From assembly GCA_022695795.1 (NCBI GenBank), contig MU404076.1, positions 372,001 through 436,000 of the forward strand: a stretch of DNA of 64,000 bases. The letters run 5' to 3'. The position numbers and the translations under genes were made by a program. The notes beneath the pieces were generated by a model. The model saw only the letters and a program-made list of their open reading frames with translations. It was not told where the DNA came from and did no database searches. This DNA is from Biscogniauxia marginata (taxonomy: Eukaryota > Ascomycota > Sordariomycetes > Xylariales > Xylariaceae). Below, piece by piece: positions 55,248 to 64,000 of this stretch (positions within the stretch are counted from its first letter, which is position 1; the number at the start of each line of letters is the position of its first letter).

Positions 55248-58200
55248 GGTGACGGCAGAAGTAGGGAGGGATTGAATCGGAATGTCTGTCACGGCAGACC
55301 CGGGTAGGTCGCCTCGGCTGAGATAAGGCGACTGGTGAAGGGAGAATAAGCCGCAATGGTGTCTGCAGCAAGTCGGCGGTGGCTCAGATGATCCTGCCGG
55401 TTTTCGAAGTGTAGGGGTCGCGCAAGGTGCGAAAATCAGATCCTTTAGATTATCAGAAGGGTTCACTGGCGACTGCGTGCGGAAAAGGCAAAGACAGGCA
55501 TAGGTGAATCAGACGGACGAGACGGATGGACACAGATCGGGATATGCGCAGATGAAACATTCGGCAAATGGGTTGACGGGCTTATGCACAAGAGGGATGC
55601 TTTTGACAGAACTGTTATGGCGGGTCGGTGCAATACGGAAGTATAACGATCTGACTAGTCGTGCTGATGTGCAGGAAATGGAAGAGGGAGTGTGTGCAGT
55701 ATAATGTACGCCCGCATACACCAATGTGGCAAGCAGAGTATGATGGTGTAACCCACTGGGCGACCACGCATGAAGCTGAAGTTATTGTAGGTGCCGCTCC
55801 CCATCCTCGTCCCCGTCGTGCACATCCGGCAAGGTATCTGTCTCGTCCTCGATGCCCGACGCGATTGAAAAATCGGTCACGGCTGTTGATGGGGGATCAT
55901 ATAATGACGATGATCCTCAAGCAGATCTGTGGGTATCTGAGGCTCAAACCACTAGGAATAGCCTCTACCTAGCATAGATCATGGCAGACAGGCATGCGAT
56001 GGAACAGTAGAGGCACGAAGAGATAATATCCTGTAGCTGTAGAATCAATATTACGTACCCTATTGCCTCAAGAGAAGGAAACCCCCGTCAGGACTGGCCG
56101 GAACGATCTTCTATTACGAATCGTGTTCGGCAACAAGTTGGTGTAAAACTTGTCTCAGGAGAAGCATGTCGACAGAGAAGAGGGATAGACGGATGGATGT
56201 AGGTTGTGTCTTCTGCCGGTTAAAACAGACGTTCCCACCGCACCGCGCATGAGGTACCGATCAGAGTGAGAGGAGAGGGCGAGGAGAGATGTTCGCGGCA
56301 AACAGAAAACGACGTATGCACGGGGCGTTGGAGAGAATGAAGCACAAACATCAAACGAAGGTTGACGAGCGAACGCGCGAGTAGTTGAAGAATACCAGTG
56401 AATTTCCAACAAGATAAATCGGCGAAGAATGGAGGAGACATGGGCCAAGCCGACCGGGGCCAGGAACGCAATGTAGAGCTAGTGTCTAAACTAGGCCCGC
56501 CCTTGATCTAATGTAGGTAAATCCCTGTTCTATGTGGAAGCATTGGAGAAACAACAGGATGGGCCAAAGGAGATAGAGAGGGAAAAAAAAAAGGGTCGCC
56601 CCTGAACGGGGGTGTTCAGACCACATATGCATCGGGGCTAAGCTAGACTACTAAACTAGTGCGCACAGTGCCCTGCCGCTACGGAAATCTAATAAATCGC
56701 CTAACCAGATTGATTGATTAGTTGCTACATTTGCTAAGTTATTTTTAAACCTCTCTGTCTCTTTTCTTCTTTTCTTCTTCTCCCATTACCTATATTGTAG
56801 CATATACCTAAGCGCTCAACTACACTATAGCAATCGGCGAGCCGTTAATTAAGAGTGGGCGGTTCCATCTTGATGTTTTGGGACGTCGGAGAATATCTAC
56901 CTATGACTTTCGAAGCAATTAGCTAAAAGGGAGAAATGTTCGGAACTTATACCAATTGGGCTATAGAAAGTTTTATCTCAAACCTCGGCCTACGATCATC
57001 TTTATCTTGGTGCTCATGTTCTCCCCCACGGAGCTCCCTTGTATCTAGGTCATCATGTTTCAAAATATTGCGCCAACGGATATTCTTCGAGTCCTTCTCT
57101 CTCGAAAGGAGATCTACCTCCACCTATCTCTATTGAATGAAGCCGCTGTTGATCTACGACTATACTCGTTATGGTGATCTTTGCGGAAGTTTGATGTGGA
57201 GAAAATGCATTCGAGGCCGGGGGCTACGACGACACGCGAGACTCGACAGGGAATGGTAATTGCAAATTGACAAGTCTTTGAATCCTATGCACGAGCACGG
57301 AGACGCACCGGATTCACGGTAGGTGGTAGATGTACGGATTACGGGGCCATGCGTATGCACAATTGATGACGAGAAATACTGTTACACCATAAGGTAGTAT
57401 TGGAACGGGATAGGATTGCAGAGTACCAATGTCTGTGAGAATACGGGTGAGAATTTTTCTTATTTAATTCTACTCGCATGCCTAGTACATGTAGATAACT
57501 GTCAACTTATCTTATTATGTAGTATGACTTTAGGAGACGGAATGGAGGACAAGAAGACCGAAAGGGACGTATGTTGAATATAAATCTACCTACGGACTAC
57601 CTAGATACTCCGTACATAGACTGTATATATCTATAGATAGAAACACAAGCAGTTTAGCTAGTCCTAGCTAACCCCATACTCTTAGGTCTTATGTAAGGTA
57701 GGTAAGGGAACTACATTCGTTATGTACCTGTTAGTGACGATATGTACGGACTACTAGTAAACTGGCTAGCAAGATCGAGCCTAAGAGATGTTTCATGCAG
57801 CGCCCCCAATTCCTACCTCCATAGCCTAGGTGCTGTAATACCTCGAATCCAGGACACACTCGCATAGACACACACTTATACAAGTACAAGTGAAGACTCC
57901 GTAGGATTCAATATTGGCTCTCAAAAAGGATCCTGTGATGGAACCTGAAGCTGACTGCTTCTAACAAGTAGGCTAAGTATGTAGTGTGTGAAAGGTGAAT
58001 CAAACATGCACTATGGCATGGCGTATGGTATCGCAACTTTCAGAGGCCCCCCTCCCCCAAGAAATCCTTCCGCGACATGATCTGGGAGTTATCCCTTCCT
58101 TTTGTTTGATCATTCTTTCAAGGTAGGTTTCTAGGTGGTATTGAGTCTAATGTTGGCACCACTAAGTAGTCACGCCGGGTTGACAGGTAGGTAATAAACA

Positions 58201-61200
58201 AGAGTATCCAGCCCCCTCCCCCCTATCCACCTACTATTTCGATTACGTAGCAAATAGGTAGCGCTGCGTACATACACAACCCATATGGAATCATTCGATG
58301 ACTATTCTCAAAGTGTAACTGTGTGTTGACTATTATTCACCGGTCGAAGCTAGCAGACTAGGACAACCTCAGGTCTTTCTTCACTACCTGTGAGCTCTGA
58401 CTTTCATGGCTACCTACATATGTACCTTGGGCCAAGAGTTGGGGGACCCTCCATTCCGCTGACTGACGTACACCGATATTTATACTAGTTCTGTATGTTG
58501 TAGTGTATGTACCTTGGCTCCATTATATCTGACTCGCGTCTGCGCTCGTTAAGAGATCGACTAGATCGCTCGCTCTTGGTTCCCCTCTCAATTCTCAGTG
58601 AAGGATGGAGTTGACAGATCACTTGTCTGGGAGCTCTCGTGACGCTCGCGATACCACAACCTCAGTAAGGTTCTTGCTGAGCTCCAAGCTACGAAGGTAG
58701 ATCCCTATCTGTAGCAGACCCGGCAATCGATTACGCGCATACGGGCGGCAGACGGGACCACAAGGACAACCCGTCACGGAACTCCTTATTCCATATTCAC
58801 CTGTCAGCCTGCCACTTCGCGCCACAACCCCTCTTTCTTTCTATCTAGTGTAAATTAATCGCCCGTCTGCAGGGATTTTTAGTTGATAGAGAAATTATCT
58901 TGGCTATTCTCAATTTCTCAGCCCTAGACCCATCATCTAGACCATCTAAGAGGTGATGAGGTGAACAAACCACCTAGGTAGCGTTGACGTCCACCTATAT
59001 TGTCTCTCCGACGACCATAGTGGAATGTCTCTGGTAAGGGATCAATTATTGTTTTCTTAATCATTCGCCGTCGCCGACTGCGCAAGCACTAAAATTAGTT
59101 AGTATGATAGCTTCGATTGTTGACGGATACTTGCTCATTCATGTTCATAACGCTATTAAGAATTGCAATTCAGCATTGAGAATGCGCATATGTAAAACAA
59201 ACCTACCTTGACTTCAAGCGTACGACGAACAGGAATACTAACCGATCTGCGGATTCCCTGCGTCGATCCTTCGTGGAGATGTAGGTACATACCTACTGAA
59301 CCATCGTCCCTAATTGTTCAGACAGCCTCCCGAGCATCGACTTACTATGCCCTATCAATGCAGAGTAACCCTTAACGTAGCAGGCGAAACACCGCAGTAC
59401 CCTACGCATTACACACGGACAAGTACTTTAACATTGTATATTATTATACTACCCCCTTGTTCTTATGAGCAACAATCAAGGTGTCTCTCACACAACCTAA
59501 AATGCGCCACGTCCATTCTTGTTGGCTCGATTACTTCGCGGTTTTCCTCAGTATTGGGCACAGTCTATCCTCGGTGTCCAGATTCAGCATTCCCCTCCTT
59601 TCAGCATGGTATAGGTAACAAGTCAGACAACTGTATAGCCAGAACAAGAAAATACTCGTCATTATCTATTGTTTCTTAATGCGCAACTATCCTGCCGCCT
59701 CTGTTAGCGGGAAGCATGATATTTACACAGATTACTGATTTGCTTGGGTAAACAGAAAGGGTACATATGGCTAATAAGTCAACACGGGGAGACAATTTTT
59801 GTCCGTGCGGGTGTCTGGCGTCAAGCTAGTCACTCAGTCTTACATCGATATTCCATCTTTACCTCCTAGCTAGCCTTGACTATGAGACAGACTCGATACC
59901 GGCAGCAAGGACAGGCCCACTGTCTGTCGCTCGGAATGTACTTGTCGTGCATCAATTATCCTTCTAGAAACCCCGATGACTGGGTAGAGTCCTTGATCAG
60001 ATCCTCCCCGATACCTGATTCGGATAAAGCGGCCCAGCGCAAAGTTATCCTTACTTTGCATTCTTGTTCGCTGAGATATGGACAGCTTGGGGAATATTAA
60101 CAGCCTCGCATGGTTGCAGGGGGGGCGAGAGATATATGTCTCTGCTCCCAAAGGCACACTCTATTGGCATTATGTCAACCGTGCCGAATGGCACTGTCTC
60201 TACAAGATTACGGCTAAGCGTTGCCGTTGGGAGCTGTTTGTCTCACCTTGACCGAGCTACATAGGATCATGTTCAACGATCAGGCAATCCCCATCGTTTA
60301 GCCAAGAGGAAACCTGTCTACTTACCGCCATGTAGGTCTGCCATGTGCTGTGAAGCATTCCGCTTCCTTGTTACCTCGAGGATTCATATATAATAGTTAG
60401 GTGATCGTTCATTTTGCTTCACACCCGGTAATTCCTCCTAAGGGTTACAATGCGCCCGGCCCTATGAGCCACATTGGCAGATCGCTGCCGCACGGTCGGA
60501 AGCTTTTGACAAGCACAGCCCAGTTTTGACGAGACTAGGGACCAATTTTCTAGGGACATAGGTCTGCGCAAAGACTCTTTAGGGCTCCGAGGTGTCCTTA
60601 CCATTAGAATCTAAGATCGGACGGACTCCGGACGATAGGTAGTCAAAGCTCAGAATTCATCATCCCGTAGTTTAGTAGGCAAGCCGACACCAGTGCCGAT
60701 CTGGTTATGCACGAGCAATTATTAAACCAACAGTCACTGATCACTACTGACACCTGAGTATGATTTGGTTCCCGTCCTTTTAGACGTCAGTACAGTCACA
60801 CTACATTGACCGTCCTTGGTCACCGGACCAATTACTTCTAACGTCAACAAAGTTCCTTTTATTGTATATATTTTCCATACTCTGCATTCTAGCATTAGCC
60901 CTCCTACTCCTCGTTTTAGTAGAACCTGGTTCAATTAATATCATATATCTTAGTGTGAGACCAGTCCTCGCTCTGTAGTGATACTCGAGCCCGGCTCTTA
61001 CCTTCTAACACCGATTGCGCGCGTGCGGTACTACCGCCCAACCTAAATATATCGGCTACCTACAAACGCAGCCTCCCTCTAGGGTTGTGTTTCCGATGAA
61101 GACATTCACTAGGCATCATACCTTCTTAGAGGAGATGCAAAGACCCGTAGGAGGAACGGACCTACATATGCTGTGATACCCACCCAAGCCACAAGTACGC

Positions 61201-62240
61201 TGACATTGTACTCCGAATCCGGGGACATTCGCCCTGCGGGAAGATCGGCAGAACTTATCCTTCAAGGCTCACTAAACTTTGCACATATATACTACCGGAA
61301 GGGAGATGTGCTTATCCACAAACTTCCCTCCTGTAGGGCCGTTCGGGGCCCATCTGTGTTCCGCCGATTCATCTCACCAGAAAATGTGGCTTGGTCTCGT
61401 GAGATGGATCGTTTTGAGCTATGTATTTACGGCACTGTAGTTTTGTGTAAATAACTCCAAAGCCTGCCGCTACCTATCATGAACGCGCACGAGCGAGAGG
61501 CTTGGAGTGTCGTTGCTGATGTGCTCAGCCCTTAGCTTACGTGATGAACTACGTACGCCCGCGGAGGAACATACTTGTGTGAGCAGTACTTCTAATTGGA
61601 AGAGTCTTTAAGTACGTATCTTGCAATGAAATCGATCTCATTTTCATCTCAGCTGCCAATTGGGGGAGGTCATTCGTAGTAGCGAATAGACCCCTAAATT
61701 ACCTGATCCGAGACTACCACCTAAAACCGCGCTCTACAAGTTGAATCAATATCATACCTTCGGATTATTCCGACGGGTCCGTTCAATCAGGGCCTACCAT
61801 CAGAGTATGGAATGGAGTGAGGGGAAGTTAACACGCCAGATCTGAAAATAAACGTTGGGGGCCTTTAGATATCCAATACGTTGAAGCCTTTAATGCAAGC
61901 TCATCATATACATGCTCGTACTCTAATACACACGGCTATGTCTTATGTACCTATAAGCGTCGTTACGTAGCGAAAGACATCGAATCTGCCTTCCTTGTCT
62001 GTCTAGGCCTATACAAGTGTTTGGGCCCTACGGCCTCCTCAGCACCCTCGTATCTAGACTTGTATCCTTCCTATAGCGGTAAATATAATATGTACGTCAC
62101 TCTAGGCGCGTCTAAATTTGGCACAGAAAGGCTTTCCCAGGCGTAACTCAAGTAAGGGCGCAGACACTTCCTTTGTCTCTCACATCGAAGGCCCCTATCT
62201 ATGCTGCCTAACTTTGTAGCACAATTCAATTCTTAATATC
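55248..62240. other. Gene desert
   Basis: About 7 kb with no supported gene on either strand. The first 300 bases are the leader of the 1285-aa gene. The remainder has balanced to AT-leaning composition, dispersed TAGGTA-type tetramers and short open frames without bias. Some minus-strand pieces (such as 60934-60734) look faintly protein-like but have no family match I can name. Distant degraded repeats cannot be excluded. Confidence 0.5.
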
Positions 62241-62460
62241 CTGCCGGGCCCGGCCGGGGGGGGGGGGCGGGGGGGGCGGGGGGCGGGCGGGGGGGGGGGG
62301 GGGGCGCGGGGGGCGGGGGGCGAGGACGGCGCGGANNNNNNNNNNCAAGTCCGGCCCCCAACAGTTCCTTTTTCCCCACCCACCACCCCCCCTTCATATG
62401 CTGCATAAAATTTAACAAAAATTAAATTCATAACAACCCCCCCCCCCCCCCCCCCCGCCC
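62240..62460. other. Second assembly gap (10 N) with G/C homopolymer flanks
   Basis: Ten N at 62336-62345, preceded by an almost pure G/C-run stretch (62252-62335) and followed by a long C run (62437-62455). As with the first gap, the flanks look like low-quality read ends, and the minus-strand frame with Pro-rich translation is an artefact. Confidence 0.9.
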
Positions 62461-63400
62461 GACTTTCATGACCTTCCCATGCGGGTGCTCTCCTTGCCAT
62501 ACGCCATCTGCACTGACCCCCGAGGACTGGAGTGCCCTGACATATACATGTTTGACTGCACAAACTATAGTACGGGCATCATAATTAATGTCATCAATCT
62601 TCCTGACGCAGCCTACCGCTTACGCGGGGAGAATGGCCTCGTATAGTCTTAGTCTCCCCCCAAGGTCCCTAGCGAAATAATCTGCATACTGCTGGCGCAG
62701 ATCATAACTGGATAGTGCGCAAACCTCTGTTGACGACCTGCCCCCCCTCTTCCCCCAACACACATGAAGGGACTTGATCTGTCACTTAGGTTTCTTGCAG
62801 CTGTTGCTTGCTATCCGCCTACCTGCCCTTTCCCTTCTGGCAACGGATTCGAGGGACGGAAGAGTGACTAAACGCCTCTCAGTGCCTGTGCCTGTGCCCG
62901 TGTGTACGACATGACATTCCCGGGAAGCGATATTGCTCATCTTGAATATTTTCTGATGAGGTTATCGGTTGGGTACATTTTCGCTATGAGATATGTCATT
63001 TTCAACCCACTAAGACTGGCTCCTATTTATTTATTTTTCTCACGGGCCTATATCTTTTTGGTCCCGCGCTCTCTGTTCATTTTTTAGTGACATTTACTAC
63101 GAATTGATATAATAATATATGGGCTTGTTTGCCGCGGAACAATAATCTCGGCAATATTGGGAATCTCAATCTGGTGTTGGCGTAATCTAGGTCAATATAG
63201 TATGTAGAAAGATCTGGGGTTTCCAGTTTTGAGAACAAGTAGTTTTGGTATTTAACGGGGTTTAATATGATATTACTTTTCTATGAATATTATAAATAGT
63301 AGCACACATTTATATATAATAATATAACGGCTTTTTATATAAGTAATTACTTCGATATTTATATTATATTAATTATATTAATTAAGTTTAATAAATATAA
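62461..63400. other. Transition into AT-rich block
   Basis: About 0.9 kb, mixed composition becoming AT-rich after 63000. No gene evidence. Confidence 0.55.
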
Positions 63401-63410
63401 TAACGTGTCT

Positions 63411-63543
63411 TATAAACGAGTAAGCCATATAAACGAGTAAGCCATATAAACGAGTAAGCCATATAAACGAGTAAGCCATATAAACGAGTAAGCCATATAA
63501 ACGAGTAAGCCATATAAACGAGTAAGCCATATAAACGAGTAAG
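63411..63543. repeat. 17-bp tandem repeat, about 7.6 copies
   Basis: Unit AAACGAGTAAGCCATAT begins at 63414 and recurs every 17 bp (63431, 63448, 63465, 63482, 63499, 63516, 63533), with the last copy diverging after AAACGAGTAAG. The copies are identical, so the array is young. The 17-bp period shifts the reading frame each unit, so the LLVYMAYSFIWLTRLYG-type minus-strand frame is an artefact. Confidence 0.95.
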
Positions 63544-64000
63544 TTAGTTTTTATAATTTTCGCAGTTTTAACTATTAAAAAATATTTACGCGGCATTAAA
63601 ATCAATTAATAATTATTATTATTTAAATCGTTTTTTTAGTTTTACGCTTTAAAAATTAAATACTTTTTTTATATTAAATATTCGGTTTTTTAACGCGTAA
63701 TTTAAGTTAATTAATTTATTATATTTTCCGAGTTAAAGCCCTTTAAAATCAAAATAAAAAATTAATAATAAATAAAATTAATTATAATTCCTCGAAATTT
63801 AAATTACTAAATACTTTTTTATTTATTATATAAATATATATATTATATCGTTTTTATTTAATTATTATCTTTTTCGAGACCTTTTTTTTCTTATTATTAA
63901 TTATAATATTATCTTTTTTAATTTATAAAGTTATTTCCTTTTTTATATTAAATGTTTTTTTGTTTATAATTATTTATTTTTAGTTTTATATCGCTTATTA
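63544..64000. other. Extremely AT-rich block, RIP-like
   Basis: Almost only A and T, with TpA very frequent and CpA/TpG scarce; most remaining C and G occur as CpG. That pattern fits repeat-induced point mutation, known from Pezizomycotina, acting on a former repeat. It continues out of the right edge. No open frame or motif identifies the original element. Confidence 0.7.

Noticed and set aside
62195..62563. Pro/Ala-rich minus-strand frame
   Set aside because: Crosses the N gap and is translated from G homopolymers; artefact.
63378..63605. YMAYSFIWLTRLYG repeat peptide
   Set aside because: Produced by the 17-bp tandem repeat in AT-rich DNA, not a gene.

Overview
This window comes from a filamentous ascomycete (Pezizomycotina, probably a Sordariomycete). 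The evidence is short introns (roughly 45-115 nt) with GT..AG ends and lariat motifs, GC-rich third codon positions inside genes against AT-richer spacers, fungus-specific families (EsdC, SUR7-like, PTH11/rhodopsin-like membrane protein, SIN component Cdc14), and a terminal AT-rich block that looks like repeat-induced point mutation. The ends of 18 genes could be fixed by eye: 17 multi- or single-exon genes of normal size and one microprotein. One further gene is cut by the left edge. No tRNA, rRNA, CRISPR, prophage or intact transposon was seen.

Layout. 0-2.6 kb: a short-chain dehydrogenase fragment running off the left edge, a gene-free stretch, then an acidic hypothetical protein. 3-24.7 kb: conserved genes with 0.4-2.5 kb spacers, namely 5-hydroxyisourate hydrolase (-), GET3 ATPase (+), a lactonase-like amidohydrolase (+), a secreted, probably GPI-anchored PLC-like phosphodiesterase (-), a SUR7-type membrane protein (+), the polyadenylation factor Mpe1 (+), EsdC (-) and an HD-domain phosphohydrolase (+). 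24.7-32.4 kb: an accessory region with a sequencing gap, one seven-exon rhodopsin-domain membrane protein, and decayed minus-strand coding fragments. 32.4-55.3 kb: a second gene-rich block with a Cys-rich single-pass membrane protein (+), Cdc14 (-), GGPP synthase (+), a 48-aa membrane microprotein (-), a Pex24/Pex28-family dysferlin-domain peroxin (-), exosome subunit RRP4 (+), ALDH3-type fatty aldehyde dehydrogenase (-), RPL22 (+), a mitochondrial carrier (-) and a 1285-aa protein with four copies of a short motif (-). 55.3-64 kb: a gene desert with a second gap, a 17-bp tandem repeat and an extremely AT-rich tail.

How the genes relate. They are mostly unrelated housekeeping functions: purine catabolism, tail-anchored protein insertion, mRNA 3'-end processing, RNA decay, ribosome, isoprenoid precursor supply, peroxisome and lipid-aldehyde metabolism. 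I see no secondary-metabolite cluster around the GGPP synthase and no convincing new multi-gene system. The most interesting leads are the repeated F-[IL]-R-x(2,3)-P-P motif in the large unknown protein, the unlisted microprotein, two stop-free 3n introns in RRP4 and MPE1, a perfect 14-bp inverted repeat downstream of EsdC, and the degraded coding region at 30-32 kb.
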